Origin: JAKPCT01 sp029553165 | GTDB taxonomy: Bacteria > Bacillota > UBA4882 > UBA8346 | Length of the DNA stretch: 64,000 nt | Direction: 5' to 3' | Assembly: GCA_035359995.1 (NCBI GenBank) | Contig: DAORZT010000002.1 | Coordinates: 28,352 to 92,351 of the forward strand | Shown here: positions 46,632-55,819 of the stretch, piece by piece | Layout of the letters: every line of letters starts with the position of its first letter | Position numbering within the stretch: the stretch's first letter is position 1 | Position numbers and translations under genes: made by a program | The notes under the pieces: generated by a model | The model's database searches: none | The model's input: only the letters and a program-made list of their open reading frames with translations | What the model was told of the DNA's origin: nothing

Positions 46632-46726
46632 TCTCGTTGCCTGATGTCAGTGTCAGGTTACAAAACCAGGTCAATCAGCAATTAACCAGTATGTTGATTT
46701 TGTAAAATAACTACTCCCTCTTAACA
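46624..46726 (-). promoter_or_regulatory. yybP-ykoY manganese riboswitch
   Basis: Aptamer in the leader of the ICMT-like gene. The conserved elements are all visible on the minus strand: GGGAGTAG at the 5' side, ACCTGG in the first arm, CCTGACACTGACATCAGG in the second arm, and AACGAGAC at the 3' junction. P1 forms between GTTAAGAG (46719-46726) and CTTTTAGC (46624-46631). With Mn2+ bound, P1 is held and the overlapping terminator cannot form, so the gene is turned on. Confidence 0.92.
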
Positions 46727-46732
46727 CTTTAA

Positions 46733-46761
46733 ATTATATTGTTCTTTTGTGCTGATGTCAA
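46733..46761 (-). promoter_or_regulatory. promoter of the ICMT-like gene
   Basis: Consensus -35 TTGACA (46756-46761), 17-base spacer, -10 TATAAT (46733-46738). Transcription starts a few bases before the riboswitch P1 helix. Confidence 0.9.
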
Positions 46762-46893
46762 TTATGCAACACATCTGTAGATATGTTTTTATTACCAGCC
46801 TAGCAAAGCTTGCCCCTCACTAGAATCGTTTGATATAATTAAAAATGGTATCATCATTCAAGGTACTAATATTAAGTAAAAGGAGGGAGAGTT

Positions 46894-47256
46894 TTGCAAC
46901 CGAAAATCTTTAATTGCTTGCTAATCATTCTAATTTTATCCCTAATCGCAATTACCAATCCAATCAACACTGAAACCCGGCAAACTCTTACTCCTTCGAT
47001 TCGATCGGTCCAGTATGACAGTTTAGTGGTATTAACCTCAATTTCGCGAACCGTCATTCAAGATCTGTTTAAAGATCTTGCCAATAATACCTTTTTTCCA
47101 CCTGTAGACAATCAACGAACTACCGTTACAATTAATTATCCAAAACCATTTATTCTTTTTATTCTTTGCCAGTTTATTTTCTGGTTTTCAATTTTTTATC
47201 AATCAGCCCGAACCAGTTACAACCAGGATGAACCTCTGTTTATGGTTATCAGATAA
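46894..47256 (+). CDS. small membrane protein, unknown
   Basis: 120 aa with a TTG start 7 bases after AGGAGGGAG. N-terminal hydrophobic segment (5-21) like an uncleaved signal, a polar middle (about 25-85) and a second membrane segment (about 86-105), ending in a polar tail. No family recognised. Divergent from the riboswitch-controlled gene; the 49-aa gene follows 75 bases downstream. Confidence 0.65.
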   Translation: MQPKIFNCLLIILILSLIAITNPINTETRQTLTPSIRSVQYDSLVVLTSISRTVIQDLFKDLANNTFFPPVDNQRTTVTINYPKPFILFILCQFIFWFSIFYQSARTSYNQDEPLFMVIR

Positions 47257-47331
47257 ACTCGTCTCCGTTTACGAAAACGAGATCAAGTCGAGTTATAATT
47301 TTAACCATACACAAACAGGGGGTTTTTTAAA

Positions 47332-47481
47332 ATGTCTTTTGAAGTAATTACCGTTATTGTAGTTTTAGTATTCTTTACAATTCTGTCACTGATGGCACAT
47401 AAAGCTGAAAAATTCCTTGCTGAAAATCCCGATCCTCATCTTCAAACGACTCAGAATAATAAAACATCAAACAATTCGTAA
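47332..47481 (+). CDS. 49-aa membrane protein
   Basis: ATG with AGGGGG 9 bases upstream. One membrane helix (VITVIVVLVFFTILSLMA, about 5-22) and a polar C-terminus ending in NNKTSNNS. Followed by a strong terminator, so it ends the two-gene unit with the 120-aa gene. No family recognised. Confidence 0.65.
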   Translation: MSFEVITVIVVLVFFTILSLMAHKAEKFLAENPDPHLQTTQNNKTSNNS

Positions 47482-47506
47482 CCGAATGATTTCAAGAATA
47501 AACAAA

Positions 47507-47554
47507 AAAGGAGCTTTTGCAACTTGCTTTTTAGTAGCTTGCAAAAGCTCCTTT
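47507..47554. terminator. long terminator between converging genes
   Basis: 16-bp perfect stem AAAGGAGCTTTTGCAA / TTGCAAAAGCTCCTTT with a 16-base loop; lies between the 49-aa gene (+) and lgt (-) and can serve both. Confidence 0.8.
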
Positions 47555-47559
47555 AATAT

Positions 47560-48324
47560 TTATTCATTCTTTAAATCAACGTCATTTAAATCCCGAAGCT
47601 TTTTTTTCTTACGCCAGATAATTGCCGCACAAATAAGCATCAGTCCTAAAGCAATATATTGTGTCAGCACCATCCCCAGGAAAGTGGCGCTGGATTGCCT
47701 GATAAAATCCAGTAGGATTCGAATCAATGAATGGAGCAACAAAACTCTTAAAAATGAATATCCCGGGTAACGGGGGTTATTTGACCATTTGATTGCTAAC
47801 GGCAGTATCAATACTGATAGTATTGCTTCGTAGATTTGTGTCGGATGGACCGGAACCAATGTATCAGGAAACTTCACTCCCCATGGTAATGTTGTTGGCG
47901 GACCATAAAGTTCACCATTGATAAAGTTCCCTACTCTGACAAAGATATGGCCAATCGGGAAGACCGGAGCAACCGCATCAGCGATCCTCCAAAAATCAAA
48001 CCCGTCACGCTTGGTCCAATAGTATCCGAAAAGTAAAGTGCCGATGATTGCTCCATGTGAGCCCAATCCACCATGGTCAACCCGGATAATCTCCCAGGGA
48101 TTATTGATAAAGTCACGATAATTAGTAACTACATACGCAACCCGGGCACCGATAAAAATTACCAAAATCAATTTTAACAACAAACTGTCGACTTTATCTA
48201 CATCCATCCCATATTTTCGGATATACTTTCTGGTTAGCCAGTATGATATTAAAACTGCCGTTGCTACTAAGATCCCATACCAGTAAATCTGCAGCGGTCC
48301 AATTGAAAAAGCAATTCGATTCAT
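47560..48324 (-). CDS. lgt: prolipoprotein diacylglyceryl transferase
   Basis: 254 aa membrane enzyme that attaches diacylglycerol to the lipobox Cys of prolipoproteins. Signature RVGNFINGELYGPPT (about 136-150) and HPTQIYEA; seven hydrophobic segments. The ATG at 48324 is chosen because GAGGAG is 7 bases away. It follows glmS by 15 bases. A client lipoprotein lies in this window at 55445. Confidence 0.95.
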   Translation of the reverse strand: MNRIAFSIGPLQIYWYGILVATAVLISYWLTRKYIRKYGMDVDKVDSLLLKLILVIFIGARVAYVVTNYRDFINNPWEIIRVDHGGLGSHGAIIGTLLFGYYWTKRDGFDFWRIADAVAPVFPIGHIFVRVGNFINGELYGPPTTLPWGVKFPDTLVPVHPTQIYEAILSVLILPLAIKWSNNPRYPGYSFLRVLLLHSLIRILLDFIRQSSATFLGMVLTQYIALGLMLICAAIIWRKKKKLRDLNDVDLKNE

Positions 48325-48339
48325 GATCAGACTCCTCAC

Positions 48340-50169
48340 TCACTCCACTGTTACACTCTTCGCTAAATTTCGTGGTTTATCAACATCACAGCCTCTTGCT
48401 TTCGCAGCATAATAGGAGAACAGCTGTAACGGCACTACTGATAAGATCGGCGTCATTAACGGATGGGTTTTTGGAATGTGCAGCACATAATCAACCGACT
48501 TAGCGGTCTCATGATCGCCGGCCATCGCCAACGCAACAACCGTCGCTTCACGTGCTTTAACCTCTTTAATATTACTAATCATCTTATCATAAAGATCTCC
48601 CTGGGTAACCAAGGCAAAGACCGGCACACCTTCAACGATCAACGCCAATGTTCCGTGTTTTAATTCTCCTGCCGCATAAGCCTCGGCATGGATATACGAG
48701 ATCTCTTTCAGCTTTAATGAACCCTCCAGTGAAACGGCATAATCAAGGCCACGACCGATGAAGAAAATATTTTCGCAATTTTTAAAGTCTTCAGCAAACT
48801 CTTTGATCTTCGTCTCAGTATTGAGAACTTTTTCAACCTGAACATCAATCTCGGTCAAGGCATCAATCATACTAATCCGATCCGTTTCCGCTAAAGTTCC
48901 GCGGGCATCACCCAAGTAAATTGCCAGTAAATAAAGGGATAGAAGCTGCGTAGTATACGCTTTAGTCGAAGCAACCGCAATCTCCGGACCGGCCAAGGTT
49001 AAGATCAGATCATCAGCTTCCCGGGCAACCGAACTGCCAACCACATTAGTGATCGCTAATACCCTTGAACCCAATCGTTTCGCTTCTCTTAATCCGGCTA
49101 ACGTATCCGCAGTCTCTCCTGACTGTGAGATAATGATTGTTAACGAGTTTTCCTTTACAATCGGATCACGGTAGCGAAACTCTGAAGCTAAATCAGCTTC
49201 GACCGGAATCCGTACTAATTTCTCAATTAAATATTTACCGACTAAACCGGCATGATATGCTGTGCCACAGGCGACAATATGAATCTTTTCAAGTTGATTT
49301 ATAAACTCCTGTGACAAATTAACCTGTGGTAACACCACTTTTTTGGTCTGGCGATCAATTTTACCTGTTAAGGTATCTCTAATTGCCCGCGGTTGCTCAT
49401 GGATCTCTTTTAACATGAAGTCTTCATAACCGCCTTTTTCGGCAGCCTCAACATCCCACTGGACATGAAACGGTTTTTTAGCGACAATATTACCACTAAA
49501 ATCAGTTACTGTAACACTTCCGGCAGTAACTACCGCCATTTCACCGTCTTCTAAAATAATAATCTCACGGGTATACGGGAGCACGGCCGGAATATCCGAA
49601 GCAACATAATTTTCGCCCTGCCCGATTCCAATAATTAACGGGCTCGCCTTACGGGCAACCACCATTTGCTCCTTATGCTCCTCACATAAAATGACAATTG
49701 CAAATGCACCTTCCATCTTAGCCAGTGCTTGTTTAACTGCAGCTAAGAGATCCCCTTGGTAAAACTCCTCAATCAAATGCGGAATTACTTCGGTATCAGT
49801 TTCCGAATTAAAAATATGACCTTTCTCCTGCAACCATTCTTTTAATTCTTGAAAATTCTCAATGATACCATTGTGAACGACCGAAAACTTTTTATTGCAA
49901 TCATTATGAGGATGAGCATTACGATTTGAAGGTCTGCCATGAGTTGCCCACCGGGTGTGCCCAATCCCAATCACTCCGGCAACCGGCTGTACTAAAAGCA
50001 TCTCCTCCAACTTAGCCAAGCGGCCAACCGTCTTCACGGTCTTCAACTTACTTTCTTCATAAACGGTTATACCTGCAGAATCATACCCGCGATATTCCAA
50101 GCGTTTTAAGCCATCAATTAAGACCGGAACGGCATTATTATTTCCTATATATCCGACAATACCGCACAT
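48340..50169 (-). CDS. glmS: glutamine-fructose-6-phosphate aminotransferase
   Basis: 609 aa. Cys 2 of MCGIVGYIG is the glutaminase nucleophile (residues 1-230); two SIS sugar-isomerase domains follow (SQSGETADTLAGLREAK and the second near 460-590), ending with DKPRNLAKSVTVE. Makes glucosamine-6-phosphate for peptidoglycan and outer-membrane amino sugars. Its leader carries a glmS ribozyme, so product accumulation shuts the gene down. glmM and cdaA lie upstream on the same strand. Confidence 0.97.
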   Translation of the reverse strand: MCGIVGYIGNNNAVPVLIDGLKRLEYRGYDSAGITVYEESKLKTVKTVGRLAKLEEMLLVQPVAGVIGIGHTRWATHGRPSNRNAHPHNDCNKKFSVVHNGIIENFQELKEWLQEKGHIFNSETDTEVIPHLIEEFYQGDLLAAVKQALAKMEGAFAIVILCEEHKEQMVVARKASPLIIGIGQGENYVASDIPAVLPYTREIIILEDGEMAVVTAGSVTVTDFSGNIVAKKPFHVQWDVEAAEKGGYEDFMLKEIHEQPRAIRDTLTGKIDRQTKKVVLPQVNLSQEFINQLEKIHIVACGTAYHAGLVGKYLIEKLVRIPVEADLASEFRYRDPIVKENSLTIIISQSGETADTLAGLREAKRLGSRVLAITNVVGSSVAREADDLILTLAGPEIAVASTKAYTTQLLSLYLLAIYLGDARGTLAETDRISMIDALTEIDVQVEKVLNTETKIKEFAEDFKNCENIFFIGRGLDYAVSLEGSLKLKEISYIHAEAYAAGELKHGTLALIVEGVPVFALVTQGDLYDKMISNIKEVKAREATVVALAMAGDHETAKSVDYVLHIPKTHPLMTPILSVVPLQLFSYYAAKARGCDVDKPRNLAKSVTVE

Positions 50170-50309
50170 GCGATAATACCTCCTAAAATGTGATCAATTT
50201 ATTGTTATTAATTTAGACAACACCAATAGACATCTCAATTATTGATTGAAATGCCTTGCTGGTTTCTAATTCGACTTCGCTTATTTCAGTTTACTAAAGC
50301 CCTATTGTC

Positions 50310-50490
50310 CCAATCATCACTGACGGATTTGTCAGGCTTCTAACGGTGGTAGTTCACCGGGGGTCACCCGCCGATTTGCAATGTACCAAACTGCTGCACA
50401 TTGACTTCCGAGATCCCCCTCCTCGTCAACTCACGTAACTAATAGCAATTACTGATATTAGCTTATCTTCCGTGAGCCCTGGCGCTAAAA
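50310..50490 (-). promoter_or_regulatory. glmS ribozyme/riboswitch
   Basis: Self-cleaving glucosamine-6-phosphate sensor in the glmS leader. On the minus strand the cleavage-site AGCGCC (50481-50486; cut between A and G), GACGAGGAGGGGG and TCGGCGGGTGACCCCCGG are the conserved pseudoknot elements, followed by the GGTGAACTACCACC arm. Cleavage exposes the mRNA to RNase J, whose gene is also in this window. The 3' boundary (about 50310) is approximate. Confidence 0.9.
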
Positions 50491-50572
50491 TTTTTTACTC
50501 AAGTCTATGCTATCTCTCACCTCCAAAACTACTCTTCCTAGCAAAAACCCTCCTTTCATGCATTATAGAGCC

Positions 50573-50581
50573 ATTATAACA
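50573..50581 (-). promoter_or_regulatory. extended -10 of the glmS transcript
   Basis: TGTTATAAT (extended -10), about 90 bases before the ribozyme cleavage site; no good -35. Confidence 0.5.
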
Positions 50582-50642
50582 TAACAATCAGTAAAAATAT
50601 AGCGTTCGGGTAATTACCGATTGTTAATTTTTGGTTCTTAAT

Positions 50643-51986
50643 TTAGCCTTGCTCTCTTTTAATAACTGCAGCCACCTGCTTAACCAACTCGGTTATCACA
50701 GCTTCATCGGGGCCTTCAGCCATTACCCGGATCAATGGTTCCGTCCCTGATGCCCTCACAAATAAACGTCCCGTAGCGCCTAACTGTTGTTCAACTTCAG
50801 CAATTACCGCCTTAATTGCCTCATTGGTCTCCCAGCCTTCTTTATTGGTAACCCGGACATTCTCCAAAACTTGGGGAAAACGATTCATCTGGGATGCTAA
50901 TTCGGACAGCTTTTTACCGGTTTCAACCATCACCGCAACCAGTTGCAGCGCTGTCATTACCCCATCACCGGTGGTATTCTTCTCATAAAAGATAATATGG
51001 CCTGATTGTTCTCCGCCCAATACCAGATTATGTTCCTTCAATGCTTCTAATACGTAACGGTCGCCATTCGCTGTGATCACCACATCCGCATTGTGTTTAC
51101 GGAAAGCTTCGATTAAACCAAGATTACTGTAAACAGTAACGGCAATCTTATTATTGCGTAACTTACCTTCTTTCAAAAGCTGCAACCCACAGATGGTCAT
51201 TATTTGGTCACCGTCAATCATCTGTCCTGTTTCATCAACGGCAATAATCCGATCGGCATCCCCATCATGAGCAATCCCCAAATTTGCTTGCTGGGCTAAA
51301 ACCTCTGCCCGTAACTGTTCGATATTGGTTGAGCCGCATTTCACATTGATCTTTGAACCGTCATTTTCGGCATTAAGCGCAATCACTTCGGCTCCTAACT
51401 CCTTCAGTACCGTTGGAGCCAGACGATATGCTGCACCATAGCCACAGTCAACCACAATTTTTAATCCTTTAAAACTCCTGTTCACTGAAGATTGCAGATA
51501 TTTTTGATACAAAGCAATCGCTTCATAGTTGGTGATGATTCGCCCAACACCTGTCCCAACAGGTCTGTTTATTGTCTCCAGTCTATTTTGATAAAGATCT
51601 TCGATCTCATCTTCAACAGCATCAGTCAGTTTAAATCCGCTAGAGTCAAAAATTTTAATCCCATTATCTTCAACAGGATTATGAGAGGCCGAGATCATTA
51701 CTCCGGCGTCAGCGCCTAATTCCCGACATAAATAGGCAACCCCAGGGGTTGGGATTATTCCCAACAAAATAACATCGGCCCCGGTAGAAGTAATTCCGGC
51801 TGCCAATGCTGCTTCTAACATCTCCCCCGACAGTCTCGTATCCCTGCCGATGATGATCTTTGTCCTACGGCCATCATTATTTGAAAAATAGCCTCCTGTA
51901 GCTCTTCCTAATCCAAAAGCCAACTCCGGAGTTAAACTTTGATTAGCAACTCCCCGTACGCCATCAGTACCAAATAATCTTCCCAA
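50643..51986 (-). CDS. glmM: phosphoglucosamine mutase
   Basis: 447 aa. Start GRLFGTDGVRGVAN, phosphoserine in MISASHNPVEDNG (about 100-112), metal loop AHDGDADRIIAVD (about 240-252) and RASGTEPLIRVMAEG near the end. Converts glucosamine-6-phosphate to glucosamine-1-phosphate. TTG at 51986 gives the family start and has GAGGAGG 8 bases away. The cdaA-glmM pair is usual in Firmicutes, but here an FAD dehydrogenase lies between. Confidence 0.97.
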   Translation of the reverse strand: MGRLFGTDGVRGVANQSLTPELAFGLGRATGGYFSNNDGRRTKIIIGRDTRLSGEMLEAALAAGITSTGADVILLGIIPTPGVAYLCRELGADAGVMISASHNPVEDNGIKIFDSSGFKLTDAVEDEIEDLYQNRLETINRPVGTGVGRIITNYEAIALYQKYLQSSVNRSFKGLKIVVDCGYGAAYRLAPTVLKELGAEVIALNAENDGSKINVKCGSTNIEQLRAEVLAQQANLGIAHDGDADRIIAVDETGQMIDGDQIMTICGLQLLKEGKLRNNKIAVTVYSNLGLIEAFRKHNADVVITANGDRYVLEALKEHNLVLGGEQSGHIIFYEKNTTGDGVMTALQLVAVMVETGKKLSELASQMNRFPQVLENVRVTNKEGWETNEAIKAVIAEVEQQLGATGRLFVRASGTEPLIRVMAEGPDEAVITELVKQVAAVIKREQG

Positions 51987-52025
51987 GAATGATTCCTCCT
52001 CAATGATCACATCTGTTTTATATTA

Positions 52026-53627
52026 TCAATCATATTTTGCAATAATCGACTCCGCAACCTTCCAGCCATCCACCGCCGAGCTGATAATCCCTCCGGCATA
52101 TCCGGCCCCTTCACCGCAAGGATAAAGTCCGAAAACAGTTTCTGATTCTAATTTTTCATTCCGGACAATTCTCACTGGAGCTGAAGTCCGTGTTTCTACC
52201 CCGGTCAATACTGCTTCTGACCAGTCAAAGCCTTTTAATTTGGTCCCAAAATATTTAATACCGTCGCTAATCGCTTCACAGAGTTCTTTGGGTAAAAGCT
52301 CCCAGAGATTTGCTCTGGTTACTCCGGGTTTATAGGTTGGATATAACTGTTTAAAATCACTATTTACCTGATGCTTAATAAAATCACCCACTGTTTGAAC
52401 CGGTGCAAAATAGTTGCCTCCACCTAGTTCAAATGCCAGTTGTTCCAGTTTAATCTGAAAATTCATTCCTGCTAAGGGAGTATTCTCTTTAAAGTCGGTC
52501 TCATTAACCGTAACAATTATTGCCGCATTCGCAATCAGCGAATCACGTGCATGATAACTCATTCCGTTAGTCACAACACCGCCAACTGTCGATGTTGCCC
52601 CGACAACCTGCCCCCCGGGGCACATACAGAAGGAGTAAACGCCACGATTACTTCCAGGATGTTTATAGGTTAAATGATACTCTGCCGGAGTCAGGTTTTT
52701 ATGGCCGGCAAACCTACCATATTGAGCCCGGTCAATCAATTCTTGAGGGTGCTCAATCCGCAGCCCGACAGCAAACGGTTTTGCAATAATCTTGATCCCT
52801 TTATTATATAACAGTTGGTAGAGATCCCTGGCGCTGTTTCCAACAGCCAAAATCAGATCATCAGTACGATAACTATCACTATTATTTATTGCGACTGTAA
52901 CTATTTTATTATCAACGACTGAAAAATCAGTTAATTTTTGATTAAACTTTATTTCACCGCCGTTTTCAGTAATCATTCTTTCAATATTACTTACTACTTC
53001 ACGCAATAAGTCAGTACCAATATGCGGGTACTGCCAATAAGCAATCTCTGCCGGAGCACCTGCTTTAATTAAATAATCGATTATTTGAGCAGTATATGGA
53101 CTTTTGATTCTGGTTGTTAACTTTCCATCAGAAAATGTACCAGCCCCACCGAGACCATACTGAATATTTGACTCCGGATCCAGCTTCCCGGTTTCCCAAA
53201 AACAACTTACTTTATCAATCCGTGCGGTCATTCCTTCGCCACGTTCAAAAATGATCGGTCTTAATCCCGCTAAAGACAACCTTAAACCAGCAAAAAGACC
53301 GGCTGGACCTGCTCCAACAATTACCGGTCTATTCTTCACGGATTGAATTTTTTTGGGGCTTACCAAAAGCGGTTTTGGCTCTTCAATCACTGTCAAGTCG
53401 GGATTATTGACAAGGAGCGCTTCTAGTGCGGAGGTGTCAAGATTAAGCTTAATCTGTAATGAGTAAATAAATGTTAGTTTTTTATGCCGTGCATCTAATG
53501 ATTTTCGTCTAATCTTAATTTCGATAATATCAGACACGATAATCTTCAATTTTGCAGCAACAATTTCTTTTAATTGCCTTTCATCTGTTTCAAGTGATAC
53601 AGCTATTTGATTGACTGATAACCACAT
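52026..53627 (-). CDS. FAD-dependent dehydrogenase (COG2509)
   Basis: 533 aa soluble flavoprotein. Rossmann motif RPVIVGAGPAGLFAGLRL (about 100-117) preceded by an approximately 90-residue N-terminal domain; later GLGGAGTFSDGKLTTR, GGQVVGATSTVGGVVTNGMS, and the end YPCGEGAGYAGGIISSAVDG. These are the traits of the COG2509 uncharacterised FAD dehydrogenases. Substrate unknown. Starts 4 bases after cdaA and ends 39 bases before glmM, so it is in the cdaA operon, in the place where cdaR (YbbR) is often found. Confidence 0.9.
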   Translation of the reverse strand: MWLSVNQIAVSLETDERQLKEIVAAKLKIIVSDIIEIKIRRKSLDARHKKLTFIYSLQIKLNLDTSALEALLVNNPDLTVIEEPKPLLVSPKKIQSVKNRPVIVGAGPAGLFAGLRLSLAGLRPIIFERGEGMTARIDKVSCFWETGKLDPESNIQYGLGGAGTFSDGKLTTRIKSPYTAQIIDYLIKAGAPAEIAYWQYPHIGTDLLREVVSNIERMITENGGEIKFNQKLTDFSVVDNKIVTVAINNSDSYRTDDLILAVGNSARDLYQLLYNKGIKIIAKPFAVGLRIEHPQELIDRAQYGRFAGHKNLTPAEYHLTYKHPGSNRGVYSFCMCPGGQVVGATSTVGGVVTNGMSYHARDSLIANAAIIVTVNETDFKENTPLAGMNFQIKLEQLAFELGGGNYFAPVQTVGDFIKHQVNSDFKQLYPTYKPGVTRANLWELLPKELCEAISDGIKYFGTKLKGFDWSEAVLTGVETRTSAPVRIVRNEKLESETVFGLYPCGEGAGYAGGIISSAVDGWKVAESIIAKYD

Positions 53628-53631
53628 CTTC

Positions 53632-54453
53632 TTAAACTACCTCGGTCTTTGAATTACTATTAGTCACCGGATCATTTATAGCATTAACCGGTTTAATTAA
53701 TTCATGCAGTTTCTGAATGAGCTTTTCTTTAGTAAAGTCACGCTCCAAGATCCCATGATGTGCAATCGAGATACTACCAGTCTCCTCGGAAACAATAATT
53801 GCTAAGGCATCACTCTGGGTAGCCAGACTAAGCCCAGCCCGGTGACGGCTTCCTAACTCTTGGGGTAATTTCAGTTCATTATCCAAAGGCAAAAAGCAAC
53901 CTGCTGCCTGAATCCGGTTATCCTTAATTACGATTGCTCCATCATGGAGGGGAGAATTACCATAGAAGATCTGCTCAATTAAGATCTTCGATAAAACAGC
54001 ATCAATATACAAACCTGATTGATGGACGACTGTTAATGGATTCTCCTGTTCAATCACGATTAAAGCGCCGATCCGTTTCTTCGCTAAACTATTGGCTCCT
54101 TCCGCAATTATATCAATACTTTCTGAGGCAATCAACGGCGTTTTAATAAACCATCGAACCATTGGGTTTTTCCGGCCTAAAGCTTCTAATGCCCTTTTTA
54201 GTTCACTTTGGAAAATAATAGGAATGGCAACAATTAAAATCAACAATAATTGTTCCAACAACTGAGTAAATAACGTCAACTGTAAATAACGGCTTGAAGC
54301 AAATATAATAAAAAGGATTATTAACCCATTAATAAAAAAAATACCTTTCGTCCCCCGCATAACCTTAAATAAAGCCCGCAAAACACTGAAGACTAAAATA
54401 AGGTCCAGTAAGGTCCGAAAAATATTTCGATACTCAATCAAAAATTTTAACAA
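53632..54453 (-). CDS. cdaA: diadenylate cyclase CdaA
   Basis: 273 aa. Three membrane helices (about 12-30, 38-55 and 62-82), then a DisA_N catalytic domain with HDGAIVI (170-176) and GSRHRAGLSLATQSDA (201-216). Makes the second messenger c-di-AMP from two ATP. The TTG start has GGGGTG 6 bases upstream. CdaA with GlmM is a classic pair, since GlmM restrains CdaA activity in other Firmicutes. No cdaR is seen. Confidence 0.95.
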   Translation of the reverse strand: MLKFLIEYRNIFRTLLDLILVFSVLRALFKVMRGTKGIFFINGLIILFIIFASSRYLQLTLFTQLLEQLLLILIVAIPIIFQSELKRALEALGRKNPMVRWFIKTPLIASESIDIIAEGANSLAKKRIGALIVIEQENPLTVVHQSGLYIDAVLSKILIEQIFYGNSPLHDGAIVIKDNRIQAAGCFLPLDNELKLPQELGSRHRAGLSLATQSDALAIIVSEETGSISIAHHGILERDFTKEKLIQKLHELIKPVNAINDPVTNSNSKTEVV

Positions 54454-54486
54454 CAGCTACACCCCAATACAAATCTTCATATTTCT

Positions 54487-55374
54487 CTATTTAATAAAAT
54501 CTACCGCAAATGAAAGCCGGTGTGTATTCCCCAGATCGCCGGCACAATAAGCATAATCAAATTGATAATTATCCTTCTTAAGCCCAATTCCTGCTGTAAA
54601 ATCATCCTCTCTTAGACCGCTGCGGAGCGTCAAATACTGATTAAGTTCATACTCAAATCCTAAATGTCCCTGCGAAAAATCGTCAGCCTTCTCATATTCA
54701 TATAATACTAACCAATTATTATTCTTATAAGCCAAACCAATTCGATAATTGGTTGGTACTTCTTCACGATACCCATTACTCCACTCGATCTCCGGGCTGA
54801 TTATATCTTGCAAGGTTATTCCCAGCAGCAACTCTTCAGTCAACTCACGCTGAATTCCAAGGTCCACACTAAAAACACTCCCTGAAGCTGTCGGCAATTC
54901 TTTCTCCAGATACTTAGCCGTAATCCCAACCCGCCATCCCCGAAGGTCAATTCCATATCCAAGATAAAATACGTCGGCTGATGCATCATCTTTACCAAGA
55001 TATTGACTATCCTTATAGATTAAAATCCCCGGGGTAGAGATACGTAAATAACTGAGACCAATACTACCATATTTCAGTGGAGTCGCCCAACCTAAGTAAT
55101 CATAGTTCGTCCCTAAGAAGAGCTCCGAATGCATAGCATTAAAATTCGTATGCTCTAAAGCTCCTAATCCTGCTGGATTCCAATAGGTAGCAGTGGCATC
55201 ATTAACAATTACTCCATAAGCGCCACCCAACGCAAATGCCCTGGCTCCAACACCAAATCGCAACTCAGGTGCTGCACCTCCTGCAGTGCCTTGTTCGGCC
55301 AAAACTACCGCAACCATTAGGCTATTGAGCATCGCTAATATTATGAATAATGAGATAACCAACATTTTTTTCAT
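54487..55374 (-). CDS. outer membrane PorV/UPF0164-like beta-barrel protein
   Basis: 295 aa. Signal peptide (about 1-27, ending VVLAEQG), then FGVGARAFALGGAYGVIVND and ATYWNPAGLGALEHTNF, the same signature as the gene at 7227. Strands follow to AVDFIK. The ATG at 55374 is used; a TTG directly before it is the alternative, with GAGGAAGAG upstream. Lies 33 bases upstream of cdaA and may be in its operon, linking envelope and c-di-AMP genes (inference). Confidence 0.85.
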   Translation of the reverse strand: MKKMLVISLFIILAMLNSLMVAVVLAEQGTAGGAAPELRFGVGARAFALGGAYGVIVNDATATYWNPAGLGALEHTNFNAMHSELFLGTNYDYLGWATPLKYGSIGLSYLRISTPGILIYKDSQYLGKDDASADVFYLGYGIDLRGWRVGITAKYLEKELPTASGSVFSVDLGIQRELTEELLLGITLQDIISPEIEWSNGYREEVPTNYRIGLAYKNNNWLVLYEYEKADDFSQGHLGFEYELNQYLTLRSGLREDDFTAGIGLKKDNYQFDYAYCAGDLGNTHRLSFAVDFIK

Positions 55375-55444
55375 CAAGATCTCTTCCTCTTCTTTTTATT
55401 TATTACCTGAACCAATAACGATACTTAAGAAGCCAATCAATAAT

Positions 55445-55819
55445 CTAATCACGCGGAGGGTCTGGCACAATAATTGCATCAATCACGAATTCATTGCTGG
55501 TATTTAAAGTCACCCGATACGTTTGTAGATCCCGGTAACCATTTTGCTCAATATAATAATTACCGGTAAAGACATCAGTAAAAATTACCAGTCCCTGTGT
55601 ATCAGTTAGTTGATAAGCTGTAGCTACCCGGTCAGTGGCTGAATCGATCAGACAAACGCTAACATTTGCAACTGGTTTTTTTTCATCATCAACTACATAG
55701 ACAATTACCATTGCAGTTGAGACGCCGCCCCCGCCGCCTCCGCCACCACCGCCACAGCCAGGTAATAATGAAAAAAAGAGAAAGAACAGTATTATTGTGG
55801 TTATTCGCTTCAGAACCAT
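55445..55819 (-). CDS. lipoprotein with carboxypeptidase-regulatory-like domain
   Basis: 124 aa. Lipoprotein signal with lipobox LLPGC (about 18-22), then ten Gly as a flexible linker, and one Ig-like domain (VYVVDDEKKPVANVSVCLID and TDTQGLVIFTDVFTGNYYIE), the CarboxypepD_reg/Cna-B type of prealbumin-like fold. The poly-Gly tract may vary in length. 67 bases upstream of the PorV-like gene. Role in surface anchoring or binding is unknown. Confidence 0.8.
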   Translation of the reverse strand: MVLKRITTIILFFLFFSLLPGCGGGGGGGGGGVSTAMVIVYVVDDEKKPVANVSVCLIDSATDRVATAYQLTDTQGLVIFTDVFTGNYYIEQNGYRDLQTYRVTLNTSNEFVIDAIIVPDPPRD

